From Nitratireductor sp. (lineage in GTDB: Bacteria; Pseudomonadota; Alphaproteobacteria; Rhizobiales; Rhizobiaceae), in contig JACKJU010000002.1 of the NCBI GenBank assembly GCA_020637805.1, positions 1-64,000 on the forward strand: 64,000 nt of DNA, written 5' to 3'. This document shows positions 25,818-34,411 of this stretch, one piece after another. Within the stretch, counting starts at the first letter, position 1, and every line of letters begins with the position of its first letter. The translations under genes were made by a program, and so were the position numbers. The notes under the pieces were generated by a model. That model was not told where the DNA came from. It saw only the letters and a list, made by a program, of their open reading frames with translations, and made no database searches.

Positions 25818-27056
25818 TCAGTAACCGATACTGTTTGTATCCGGTTTGGGAGCGGGTTTTACCGAAAGAATGATTGCAAACAGCACCGTCAGAGTGGCTG
25901 CATTGGCAAATGTTCGAAGAGGATAGTCAACAATCGAATGAATCCCCAGGGCAAACACCGACAGCGCTCCCGCCTGTGCGAGCGGCGAACGGAACATGTT
26001 CTTCACCACGAGGACGGCGCCTGAAACCAGTATCAATCCGGCCAACACTCCCCCCTCAAGATAGAATTCGAGAAGGTCGTTGTGGGCATGATTGGCGTAA
26101 ACGTTGATGATTTCCGAATCCGGCTGGTAGTAGGGATAGACAAGAGTAAAGGTGCCAATACCCGTCCCAAAGAGCCAGTGATCCTGGATGGCTTTCAGCG
26201 TATTCTTGAAGAACACCTGTCTAAGATCGCCCTCCAGGGCAGTGTCCATGCCATTTTGAGCCATGACGAACAGAAATATCGCGGCACCCAGTGCAACGTA
26301 GACGAGACGATAGCTGATGGGTTGCCTTGCGAGCATGAACCAGAACAGGCAGAACACCGAAAGACCTGCCGACAATGCCATGCCCGCCCGAGATCCGACC
26401 GCGAACAGGAAGCCCACGATCAACAGGGCCGCAACGATGTAGACGAGGGGCCGTGCCTCAAGGGAGAGGAAGCGCCATGCCACGAGCGGGATAGCGGCGA
26501 AAACAAAGGCTGACAGATGATTTTCGTTCGAGAACAGGCCCGAACGGATGATGAAGGGAAGATACCCGTCCGCTTCAGTATTGGCACTGTAGGACAGCTG
26601 GATCAGGCCTATCAACATTTGGATAGCCAGGCCGAGAAACACAAACTTGACCAGGCGTTGATGCTGTTCGTCGGGCATAAGCGACACAAACAGTCCGAAC
26701 CCCACGAGACACGCCAGGAAGGTAGCCGAGTTCAGGCTCTTTTCCGGAGAGGCGGTCCACAGGTTAAGATGATCCAGTCCGGCGAAGACCGGAAGTGACT
26801 TCGGTGTTGAAACGGGCAAGAACTGCAGGGCAAGAAAGGTCAATACGAAGAGCGCAAAGGCACGACCTGCAGTCTCGAAACGGGAATGGCCAATGTTGGT
26901 GATTCCAATGAACACGGCTGGAAGCATCAGGATCTCGACGAGATGATCGGTCCAGTATCCCTGGCCTGCGCCTCCACCGAGGATGGAGGCAGTGAGGATC
27001 ACAAATCCTGTGTAATTTACCGTCCAGAAATGGCTCGGACGCGCATCAACCGTCAT
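25818..27056 (-). CDS. O-antigen ligase/Wzy-like polysaccharide polymerase
   Basis: About 412 residues with around ten membrane helices. The Wzy_C/WaaL signature is visible: RSGLFSNENHLSAFVFAAIP and later LFGTGIGTFTLVYPYYQP with YANHAHNDLLEFYLEGGVL, whose His-Asn segment is typical. It would polymerise or transfer lipid-linked glycan at the periplasmic face. ATG 27056 overlaps the preceding stop as ATGA, which fixes the start; the frame upstream of it is not coding. It is the last gene of the polysaccharide unit before LysR. Confidence 0.85.
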   Translation of the reverse strand: MTVDARPSHFWTVNYTGFVILTASILGGGAGQGYWTDHLVEILMLPAVFIGITNIGHSRFETAGRAFALFVLTFLALQFLPVSTPKSLPVFAGLDHLNLWTASPEKSLNSATFLACLVGFGLFVSLMPDEQHQRLVKFVFLGLAIQMLIGLIQLSYSANTEADGYLPFIIRSGLFSNENHLSAFVFAAIPLVAWRFLSLEARPLVYIVAALLIVGFLFAVGSRAGMALSAGLSVFCLFWFMLARQPISYRLVYVALGAAIFLFVMAQNGMDTALEGDLRQVFFKNTLKAIQDHWLFGTGIGTFTLVYPYYQPDSEIINVYANHAHNDLLEFYLEGGVLAGLILVSGAVLVVKNMFRSPLAQAGALSVFALGIHSIVDYPLRTFANAATLTVLFAIILSVKPAPKPDTNSIGY

Positions 27057-28318
27057 TGAACAAGCCTCACAGCTGTTGCATGCAGGAAGACAGAACCGGA
27101 ATAGCGGTTCTGCCAGCTTTCGACGATATTGTTGTTGGTCACGAGAATGTCTTGCAGTGGGCAGTCGCGATCGGGCACGGAGAATTCGGTTTGGGCAGTC
27201 GAGACCTTTCCCTCGCTTTGATCGAGGACGAGGCTCGCCAGGGTTTTTCCGCCGGGCAGGCACCTGATCCTGAGCTCGACCGGCTTGGGACCCTTGAGGT
27301 TGCGCGTTGAATAGGACAGGGACCAGGAAAACCGCGCCGAGGGAAGTCTCAAGGTCTGAAGCCTTGTCGCGAGGCGTACCGGGCTGTTGAGGAACTTGAT
27401 TTCAAATGCCTGGTCGGTGGCGCTTTTGGCAGGATCGGAGGATCGCGATGACGTGGTAACCATCGCGAAACTCATTCCGGGGATTTTCGGAAGAGACCAG
27501 TCAAACGGGCTGCCATTCGGCTTCAGGTTGAAATCCTTGTTGAAGATGTAACCGGCCTCGTCTTTTTCCGCTTCATTCAAGGTCAGATTGTTCAGAATAA
27601 AGGCCTCATTGTACTGCTTTGCAGCCAGGAGACGCCCGATGATGATGTTGATGGAGGGACGCAGATCCTCAACGCCATCTTGCCGCCAGTCGAGCAGCAG
27701 CTTGCGGGCGAAATACAAGCCGGTATCCGTTTTCGAAAGCGATGCAAGCATGCGGGAGGGACCGCCTGGAAGTGCCGCAAAGCGCGTCCTGGCTACTGCA
27801 TATCCGGCTTTGTTTTCCAGAAGGACAGGCAGATAGGGCTCGACCAGCTGCCATTGCTGCGGCCATCCGCGGAAAATCAATTCTGCCAGCCGGACAGCTT
27901 CTTCAATCTGGTTTTGAGAGGCGGTAAATGCAAATCGGCTCAGCAGGGCACGGATGTCGGCGCCATTCAATGCCAGTGCATGTTTGAACAGATCTTGCGC
28001 CTCTTCAGGGGGCGTTCCTGCACTGATACTGAGCATTCCAAGCAGGCTGTATAGCTTGGGATTGTACGGTTCGTAATAAATCCCTGCCTTGATCGTTTCG
28101 ATCAGGGCAGGGAAATCTGCATTTTCGGAAGACTTGGCAAGTGCAATCTCGGTGCTGCGTATCCGGGCTTCCGAATTCGAGGGATTGAACCCGATCGCGA
28201 TGCCTGGATAATTCTGCTCGTACCAGTGACTGGCAGAATTAGCCAAAACGGCTAGCAAAACGATCAAGCATGCCAGATAGAGCGGAACTCGTCTTGTTCT
28301 TGAAAGAAGCGTTGTCAT
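27053..28318 (-). CDS. TPR-type membrane-anchored polysaccharide-associated protein
   Basis: 421 residues. One N-terminal membrane helix (VPLYLACLIVLLAVLANSAS) is followed by tetratricopeptide-like helices (YYEPYNPKLYSLLGMLSISA, EEAQDLFKHALALNGADIRA) in residues 70-230, then a beta-rich domain. It probably sits in the periplasm as an assembly factor. Its first 80 bases overlap the end of the tyrosine-kinase gene, and its stop overlaps the polymerase start, so the three are tightly coupled. Confidence 0.72.
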   Translation of the reverse strand: MTTLLSRTRRVPLYLACLIVLLAVLANSASHWYEQNYPGIAIGFNPSNSEARIRSTEIALAKSSENADFPALIETIKAGIYYEPYNPKLYSLLGMLSISAGTPPEEAQDLFKHALALNGADIRALLSRFAFTASQNQIEEAVRLAELIFRGWPQQWQLVEPYLPVLLENKAGYAVARTRFAALPGGPSRMLASLSKTDTGLYFARKLLLDWRQDGVEDLRPSINIIIGRLLAAKQYNEAFILNNLTLNEAEKDEAGYIFNKDFNLKPNGSPFDWSLPKIPGMSFAMVTTSSRSSDPAKSATDQAFEIKFLNSPVRLATRLQTLRLPSARFSWSLSYSTRNLKGPKPVELRIRCLPGGKTLASLVLDQSEGKVSTAQTEFSVPDRDCPLQDILVTNNNIVESWQNRYSGSVFLHATAVRLVQ

Positions 28319-30596
28319 TCCGCGTCACACGATTGTCTTGCAGGCTGGGAGTTGCAGGTTTGCCGCCATCGTAGGAATAGTAATTATATTGCATGTACCG
28401 GTAGGCATAGTTGTAATCAAGCTTGTTGACCTCAAACTTCGTGAATGCTGCGCCAACCACGTTGGCGCCGGCTGATTTGAGGCGCTTCAAGGCACTGACT
28501 GCCGACTTGCGCGTTGCCTGCTTGCAGGCAACCACCAGCAGCGTCGCATCTGCTAGGCGCGATATAATTGGTGCATCCGAAAGTCCGATAACCGGCGGAC
28601 AGTCAATGATGATGAGGTCGAACTTGCGCTTGCAGAACTGAAGCATCATCGCTGTCTTGGGGGCAATGAGAATGTCAGCCGGATTGGGTGGTATCGTTCC
28701 CGACGACATGAAGGTGAGGTTCGTGTACCGGGTCGGCTGAAAGATCTCGCGGATATCACCATTCTTGATAACATTGGTCAGCGCATTACTGAGCCCAATG
28801 GCGTTGTGCGTTTGCATAAGCCTGTGCAGTTTCGGCTTTCTCATATCGCCATCGATGAGAAGGACGCGCTTGCCAAGCGAGGCAAAATCCCTCGCGAGCT
28901 GCAGGCTCGTCGTCGATTTTCCCTCCGACGGCTCCGAACTCGTAATAGCAATAATCTTGGTTCCGTCGTCTGTTCCCGAGAACTGCAGCGATGTCCTGAG
29001 CGTGCGATAGGCTTCCGACAGGCTGGACTTCGGGTTTTGCAACTCCCGTTCGATTTCCTCATCTGCCGTCGACGGAATGATGCCTAGCACCGTCAGATTG
29101 AGATCCTTTTCGATCTGATCGGGAACGGAGAAGGTATTGTTCAGCAATTCGATGATGAAGATTACGCCGGCCGCCGAAGCCAGGAACAGAACAATCGAGG
29201 CTGCGAGATTGAGCGACAGACGAGGGGTATAGGGCTTTTCAGGGACGATTGCGGGATCCACGATCGAAGCATTGGAGGAACGCATTTCGGCACCGACACC
29301 TGCCTCGTTCAGCTTGCCGATCAGGCTCTCATACTGCGACCGGTTGGAATCCACTTCGCGTTTCAGGATCGTGTATTGAATGTTCTTTTGCTGGAACTCG
29401 GACTGGCGTTTTTCGAGATCTGCCATTTCCCTTTTCAGGGATGCCTCTTTCTCCTTGACCTGGTCAAACTGGATCTGGGTGGACCTGGCGATCGCGCTGA
29501 CCTCCAGAGCGACTTGCTTTTTCAGCTCGTTGATCTGGGCACGAAGACGCACCATTTCAGGAAAGCCTGGCTTCAGGGTAGCCAGCTTTTGCTGGTATTC
29601 TGCTTCGAGCTCGGCGAGTTTCTGCTTCGTCGTCTGGATCGACTCGCTCTTGAAGACATCGGGAAGCGTATTGGCATTGCCTTCCTCGATTTGCTTCACC
29701 AGGCGCTCGACCCCGAGCCGCTCCTGGATGACTTCGGCAAGCGCCTTGTTGATGTCGGCAATATTGTCTGCGATCAGCGAATTTTCACTGCCAGTGATGG
29801 TGATGCCCTCGCGCTGGGCATAATCCACCAGGGCTTTTTCGGACTCCTGCAGTTTCTGCTTGGTTTCGCGAACCTGGTCTTCGATGAACTGACGGGCCAG
29901 ATTGGAGGTTTCGCTACGCTTGTCGACATTCTGGTCGATGAAACTGCGGACGATCTGGTTGGCGACCTGTTCGGCGAATCTCGGCAGGGGGTGTGAATAG
30001 CTCACTTCCAGAATGCTCGTATTGCGCTTCAGATCCACCGAGAGATTGTCCCGGATCGTATTGACGGCAAGTGACAGGCGTTCTTCATCTGTCAGATCCG
30101 ACATTTCCCGCTGAGCGGTAGCGCCGGTAATTCTTCGCCATACGTTGCCGAGCGAGAACGTCGGAGCGGGCGCTAGGAAGTCTGCATTGTTGGAAAGATC
30201 GAGCTCATAGGCAACGCGCTGCGCAAGGTCGCGGCTCTTCATCTTTTCCTTGGCAGTCTCGTAGACACGAAAATCCGTGGAGGTGGCGATGGTATCGAGT
30301 TCCTGCAATACCTTTGCACCTGCAGCCTGGATCTCGATTTGAGCCGTTGCGCGGTATTTGGGCGTCTGCATCATCGTGAAGAAGAAGCCGCAGACTATCC
30401 CCGCCATCAGAAAGGCAGCAATCAGCCAGCGATGATGAACCACATACCAGAACAGTTTCAGAATATCGATGCTGTCGCGATCTTCCTCGATCTCGAACGG
30501 CTGCGCATAGCCGAACTGTCGCTGCATCTCGGGAAAACCCGGAACCTGTCCCGAATAGGCGCCGATCGGCATTGGAGGCTGACTATGGTTCATCAC
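28239..30596 (-). CDS. Wzc/ExoP-type polysaccharide tyrosine autokinase
   Basis: 785 residues. A Wzz chain-length domain with a membrane helix (HHRWLIAAFLMAGIVCGFFF) is followed by a long periplasmic coiled coil (about 200-430), a second membrane helix and a BY-kinase domain. Walker A SSEPSEGKSTTSLQLA is near residue 555, Walker A' LLIDGDMRKP and Walker B LIIIDCPPV follow. The C-terminus has a Tyr cluster (YNYAYRYMQYNYYSYDGG), the usual autophosphorylation site. It links polymerisation to export through Wza; the PHP phosphatase upstream is its expected counterpart. The gene overlaps the next one by 80 bases. Confidence 0.95.
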   Translation of the reverse strand: MMNHSQPPMPIGAYSGQVPGFPEMQRQFGYAQPFEIEEDRDSIDILKLFWYVVHHRWLIAAFLMAGIVCGFFFTMMQTPKYRATAQIEIQAAGAKVLQELDTIATSTDFRVYETAKEKMKSRDLAQRVAYELDLSNNADFLAPAPTFSLGNVWRRITGATAQREMSDLTDEERLSLAVNTIRDNLSVDLKRNTSILEVSYSHPLPRFAEQVANQIVRSFIDQNVDKRSETSNLARQFIEDQVRETKQKLQESEKALVDYAQREGITITGSENSLIADNIADINKALAEVIQERLGVERLVKQIEEGNANTLPDVFKSESIQTTKQKLAELEAEYQQKLATLKPGFPEMVRLRAQINELKKQVALEVSAIARSTQIQFDQVKEKEASLKREMADLEKRQSEFQQKNIQYTILKREVDSNRSQYESLIGKLNEAGVGAEMRSSNASIVDPAIVPEKPYTPRLSLNLAASIVLFLASAAGVIFIIELLNNTFSVPDQIEKDLNLTVLGIIPSTADEEIERELQNPKSSLSEAYRTLRTSLQFSGTDDGTKIIAITSSEPSEGKSTTSLQLARDFASLGKRVLLIDGDMRKPKLHRLMQTHNAIGLSNALTNVIKNGDIREIFQPTRYTNLTFMSSGTIPPNPADILIAPKTAMMLQFCKRKFDLIIIDCPPVIGLSDAPIISRLADATLLVVACKQATRKSAVSALKRLKSAGANVVGAAFTKFEVNKLDYNYAYRYMQYNYYSYDGGKPATPSLQDNRVTRNDNASFKNKTSSALSGMLDRFASRFG

Positions 30597-30740
30597 TCAT
30601 CCCTCAATGGGTTTTGGCTGCAGAACTAGCCTGGCATCCTTGTGCACAGCTGTTCTCTTCACAACTAACGATATTTCAACCGTCGCCACCCCAAGCGGCG
30701 CCACGTTTCCCGTGTTAATTCTGTCCACTTCAGTCGCCCG

Positions 30741-31490
30741 CTATAGCGGCGTTACTGCCAGCCTGGAGGCGCTTACAGCGATGCCCAGAGCTTCTTTCAG
30801 ATTCTGAGTAGCTACCTTTGATCCTGACTGGAATGCTATCACAATATCGCCGCCATAGACACGCGGATCCGACATCTTGCCTTCGCGAATGGCTTTCACA
30901 CTGTAGTTTGCAACATACCGCTGCGCGCCGACCTGGCGGAAGACATAGATCTTCTTCTCGTCGGCAACTTGCGATAGCCCGCCTGCGAGCGCAGTCGCCT
31001 TCAACAAGGTCGTACTGCTGTCGCCCGGATAAATCCCAGGCTTGATGAACTCGCCATCAAGCGTGATCCGCTGCCCTGCGGATTCCTTGACAAACACGGA
31101 CACCTCCGGAGACTGGAGATAGTTGGCGCCATAGCGCCGCTCGATTTCTTTCTCCAGCTGGGTAACCGTCTTTCCTTTTGCCGGAACTGCCCCAATCAAC
31201 GGCAAGGATACATTGCCGTTGGGTTCGACCCGCACCTCCTTGTCCAGTTCATCCACCTGAAAGACGTCAACCTCAAGCAGGTCGTTCTCCGCAAGCAAGA
31301 TCTCCGAGCCATTGTTCGTATTTGCAGGTGGAGGCAGCTGCGTCACAACTCTCAGATCCGAACCGCCCGAAGAGGCGGAAGGCACAACTGACGAACTCAA
31401 CGATGAGGAACTGGAATTCGTGCATGAAACAAGTGCCGTGCACGCAATGCACAGTGCCAAATACACAAGTTTTCGTGAAATTGTTTCCAA
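30741..31490 (-). CDS. Wza/KpsD-type polysaccharide export lipoprotein
   Basis: 249 residues. The signal sequence ends in a lipobox (TALVSC), so it is an outer-membrane lipoprotein. A Ser-rich linker leads to the poly-export domain (LAENDLLEVDVFQVDELDKE, VEPNGNVSLPLIGAVPAKGK), followed by an SLBB-like region (ITLDGEFIKPGIYPGDSSTT). It forms the outer-membrane channel for the exopolysaccharide. A small GTGACC/GGTCAC hairpin lies upstream at 31543-31560. It precedes the tyrosine-kinase gene by 144 bases. Confidence 0.93.
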   Translation of the reverse strand: METISRKLVYLALCIACTALVSCTNSSSSSLSSSVVPSASSGGSDLRVVTQLPPPANTNNGSEILLAENDLLEVDVFQVDELDKEVRVEPNGNVSLPLIGAVPAKGKTVTQLEKEIERRYGANYLQSPEVSVFVKESAGQRITLDGEFIKPGIYPGDSSTTLLKATALAGGLSQVADEKKIYVFRQVGAQRYVANYSVKAIREGKMSDPRVYGGDIVIAFQSGSKVATQNLKEALGIAVSASRLAVTPL

Positions 31491-31590
31491 GTTACGCCGC
31501 CCCAGTCCTGAATTGGTAGATGTGATTCGTATCCATTGATATGTGACCCAGAACGGTCACGAATTCAAATTGGCCGCGGCGAACAGGAGA

Positions 31591-32400
31591 TCAGCCCTGG
31601 ACATGAAATTTTCGTTTCAAGGATTGCCACAAACCGGAACCCGGTTCCCGCGACTTCTTGTCCGTCAACCTTGGCGATTTTGCGGTCAAGGGTTTGTTTT
31701 GAAGTAAAAGTGCCGGGTTATCGTAAACGATGGTGATTGTTGCCTGACGTCCAAGAATTCGATCGATTTCATCGCGGGCCTTGCTCAATCCCGGAGGACG
31801 CGAAGTAGGGTTGTGCGCGTCGCTTGCAATCAGGTCAACTCGCCCTTCGTTTAGCATGCGATCGGACCAGTATTTGGGGCGTTTGCCGAATTCGCCCGTA
31901 ATGGACTTCGCAGTCAATTGAATGGGGACGCCCATTTCATCGAGGGTGCACATCACATCATAGTGGTTTTCTATCCAGGTCAGGCGTTCTGGATGCGTGA
32001 GAATGGGCACGTATCCATGTTCCAGCAACTGCTTGCAGAGATTCACAAGATTTGGTGGCAATACATGATGAGGCGGCTCGAAGAGAAAATATCGCGTTCC
32101 GCCCAGGGAAGGTACTTCCCCTTGATCCAGCTTCTGCCGAAGATCAGGAGATACGTGAATATCGCCACCTGCAATCAGAGTGAGATCAATGGCTTGCTCG
32201 TTCAATTTCTTCTGCAGTTGCCGTATGCCGGAATGCAATGTCTCAATGCTCGTGTCATACATTCCAGGCATGAAATGAGGGGTGCATGCCATGAATTTTG
32301 TGCCGTCCGCTACTGCCAGACGTGCAATCTCCAAAGACATGGCGATGTCCTTGGCACCGTCATCGATGCCGGGAAGTATATGGCTGTGTATGTCGATCAT
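31591..32400 (-). CDS. PHP-type tyrosine-protein phosphatase (CpsB/YwqE family)
   Basis: 269 residues from ATG 32400. CpsB-type enzymes remove phosphate from BY-kinase tyrosines with a PHP metal centre. Metal motifs are MIDIHSHILPGIDDGA, TPHFMPGMYD, LTHPER and IASDAHN. The frame runs 20 codons upstream, but those are not family-like. It starts 50 bases from a strong hairpin (32451-32477) that separates it from the secreted-protein gene. This completes the kinase/phosphatase pair of the polysaccharide unit. CpsB enzymes are known mainly from Gram-positive bacteria, so a Gram-negative setting is worth noting. Confidence 0.88.
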   Translation of the reverse strand: MIDIHSHILPGIDDGAKDIAMSLEIARLAVADGTKFMACTPHFMPGMYDTSIETLHSGIRQLQKKLNEQAIDLTLIAGGDIHVSPDLRQKLDQGEVPSLGGTRYFLFEPPHHVLPPNLVNLCKQLLEHGYVPILTHPERLTWIENHYDVMCTLDEMGVPIQLTAKSITGEFGKRPKYWSDRMLNEGRVDLIASDAHNPTSRPPGLSKARDEIDRILGRQATITIVYDNPALLLQNKPLTAKSPRLTDKKSREPGSGLWQSLKRKFHVQG

Positions 32401-32450
32401 GTGATGTGCCACACATATTCTTCTGAGGATCAGATGCCCTACAAAGCCAA

Positions 32451-32477
32451 ATGGCCGCACGAATTTCGTGCGGCCAT
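32451..32477 (-). terminator. Perfect hairpin between two polysaccharide-region genes
   Basis: ATGGCCGCAC and GTGCGGCCAT form a 10-bp perfect stem, extendable to 13 bp, around GAATTTC. Read on the minus strand it is followed by TTTGGCTTTG. It probably ends or attenuates the transcript of the secreted-protein gene before the phosphatase gene. Confidence 0.6.
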
Positions 32478-32509
32478 CACCTAGACCTTAATGCCGGTCA
32501 GATCAACGT

Positions 32510-33058
32510 TTACTGGCCACTCGGCGATTTCTGATCATCGTCATCGTCAACCGTGACGTTGTATAGAAGAATTCCGCCGCCAACAGCTGCTGCTCCAAGA
32601 ATAACGGTGCTTGCGTCCGGACCGCTGCCTGAAGCGGCATAATCTGTTGCTGATCCAGCGCGATCAGCGAGTTCCTGATAAGCGCCGGCATCTTCTTCGA
32701 CCCTGACGCAATAATCTCCTGCCGAACCGGTCGGCTGAGTGATTGTGACCTTGCGCTGCGATCCGATTGCCAGCTGGCAGGAGGAGCCGACGGAAAGGCC
32801 GAACGAGCCGCTGCCCGTGGCAATGACCGAGCCATCATCTACCGCAGCACCATTATCCGGCCGCGTCGACGATCCGAAGTTGATGAGAACAACTTCACCA
32901 CTCGGAAGCCGAATGCTGCCCGCATTCGCTGCGCCAGACACAGGAGCCGTGCGGCAGGTGCAATCCGAATAGGGATCCGGAGTTTGCGCATTGGCAATGC
33001 TCGCGGGTACAATTGCAGTCGACATCGCCGCCAGCAATCCTGAAATCCAATACTTCAT
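32510..33058 (-). CDS. Hypothetical exported protein with Asp-rich C-terminus
   Basis: 182 residues from ATG 33058 (GAGGG upstream). A signal peptide (WISGLLAAMSTAIVPASIAN) precedes a Cys-containing beta-like domain (YSDCTCRTAPVSGAANAG). Near the end is a glycine-rich hydrophobic segment (STVILGAAAVGGGILLYN) followed by DDDDD and a short polar tail. The tail layout resembles cell-surface sorting or anchoring ends, but no known sorting motif is present. It is the first gene of the minus-strand group and may be a surface protein linked to the polysaccharide. Confidence 0.6.
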   Translation of the reverse strand: MKYWISGLLAAMSTAIVPASIANAQTPDPYSDCTCRTAPVSGAANAGSIRLPSGEVVLINFGSSTRPDNGAAVDDGSVIATGSGSFGLSVGSSCQLAIGSQRKVTITQPTGSAGDYCVRVEEDAGAYQELADRAGSATDYAASGSGPDASTVILGAAAVGGGILLYNVTVDDDDDQKSPSGQ

Positions 33059-33105
33059 AGTTACGCCCTCGTCCAATTGGTGGGAGAGTTAGTCAAACTT
33101 CCCTG

Positions 33106-33403
33106 TTCGATATACCTCTCATCATTCTCGTTTCGATATGCCTTTCTTCATTGTTGCAATCAACCCTGAACGGGCTTTCGGTGCCTGAAATTTTGAGTTC
33201 GCCAGGTCAAAAGTTTTGATGTGTAGCATTTATGGCACACTAACAGGTTGCAAATGCCGAGCTGTGGTTGCGGTGAACAGGTTCTCCTCCTGGCCTCTCG
33301 GATCAACAGGCAGAAAGCTGTTCCAGAGGGCCATATTTCAGCGCCATTACCGCGCGTGGTCGACATTCTGCGACTGTTGTTATTACGGGAAGCTGCTTCC
33401 CGT
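33106..33403. repeat. Direct repeat and hairpin in the gap before cysD
   Basis: The gap 33059-33505 has no gene. TTCGATATACCTCTCATCAT (33106) recurs 26 bp later as TTCGATATGCCTTTCTTCAT (33132). A hairpin with perfect 8-bp arms, ACGGGAAG-ctg-CTTCCCGT, lies at 33385-33403, about 100 bases before the cysD start. The second is a candidate leader element, but I recognise no known riboswitch here. Confidence 0.45.
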
Positions 33404-33505
33404 CTAACGTACGATATGAGCATTAATTTGCCTCGCTGACACTGGACCCATCCTGGTGAACGCGATAGAGCCTTGCCACAAATCCATGCTGCGAATGAGG
33501 ACATC

Positions 33506-34411
33506 GTGAACGCAATATTGACTCACCTGCAAAAGCTGGAAGCCGAGAGCATCCACATCATGCGCGAAGTCGTGGCGGAAGCCGAAAACCCGGTGATGCT
33601 CTATTCCGTCGGCAAGGACAGTGCCGTCATGCTGCATCTGGCCCAGAAGGCCTTTTATCCTTCCAAGCTGCCGTTTCCGCTGATGCATGTGGACACGACC
33701 TGGAAGTTCCGGGAGATGATCTCGTTTCGTGACGAGATGGCCCGCAAACTCGGGGCAAAACTGATCGTCCATATCAACCAGGACGGGATCGACAGGGGTA
33801 TAGGCCCGTTCACTCACGGTTCGGCCGTCCATACCGACGTGATGAAGACGGAGTCACTCAAACAGGCGCTGGACAAGTACAAGTTCGATGTTGCTTTTGG
33901 TGGTGCGCGCCGCGATGAGGAAAAATCACGCGCCAAGGAGCGCATCTTCTCGTTCCGCACCTCCGACCACCGCTGGGATCCGAAGAACCAGCGTCCGGAA
34001 TTGTGGAAGCTCTACAATACGCGCAAGGCGCCCGGTGAATCGATCCGCGTCTTTCCGCTATCCAACTGGACCGAACTCGACATCTGGCAATACATCCATC
34101 TGGAAAAGATACCCATCGTGCCTCTCTATTTCTCGGCCAAACGTCCGGTAGTCGAGCGCAATGGCACATTGATCATGGTTGACGATGCGCGCATGCCGCT
34201 TGAGCCAGGCGAAGAGCCTATGATGAAGATGGTCAGGTTCCGCACGCTGGGCTGCTATCCGCTGACAGGAGCGATCGAGAGTGAAGCCGCAAATCTCACT
34301 GAGATCATTCAGGAAATGTTGCTGACCACCACTTCCGAACGGCAGGGCAGGGTTATCGACCACGACCAGTCTGCATCCATGGAAAAGAAAAAGCAGGAGG
34401 GCTACTTCTGA
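33506..34411 (+). CDS. cysD: Sulfate adenylyltransferase small subunit
   Basis: Forms APS from sulfate and ATP with CysN, the first step of sulfate assimilation. About 301 residues. The PP-loop ATP motif is [13 protein letters not shown]; later blocks are [34 protein letters not shown] and [15 protein letters not shown] 33506, preceded by GAGGAC, gives the family-typical start ([20 protein letters not shown]); the frame is open eleven codons further. It overlaps cysNC by one base (TGATG). Confidence 0.96.
   Translation: MNAILTHLQKLEAESIHIMREVVAEAENPVMLYSVGKDSAVMLHLAQKAFYPSKLPFPLMHVDTTWKFREMISFRDEMARKLGAKLIVHINQDGIDRGIGPFTHGSAVHTDVMKTESLKQALDKYKFDVAFGGARRDEEKSRAKERIFSFRTSDHRWDPKNQRPELWKLYNTRKAPGESIRVFPLSNWTELDIWQYIHLEKIPIVPLYFSAKRPVVERNGTLIMVDDARMPLEPGEEPMMKMVRFRTLGCYPLTGAIESEAANLTEIIQEMLLTTTSERQGRVIDHDQSASMEKKKQEGYF

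Noticed and set aside
26082..26513. Plus-strand frames over the polymerase gene
   Set aside because: They are antisense shadows of a well-supported membrane protein.
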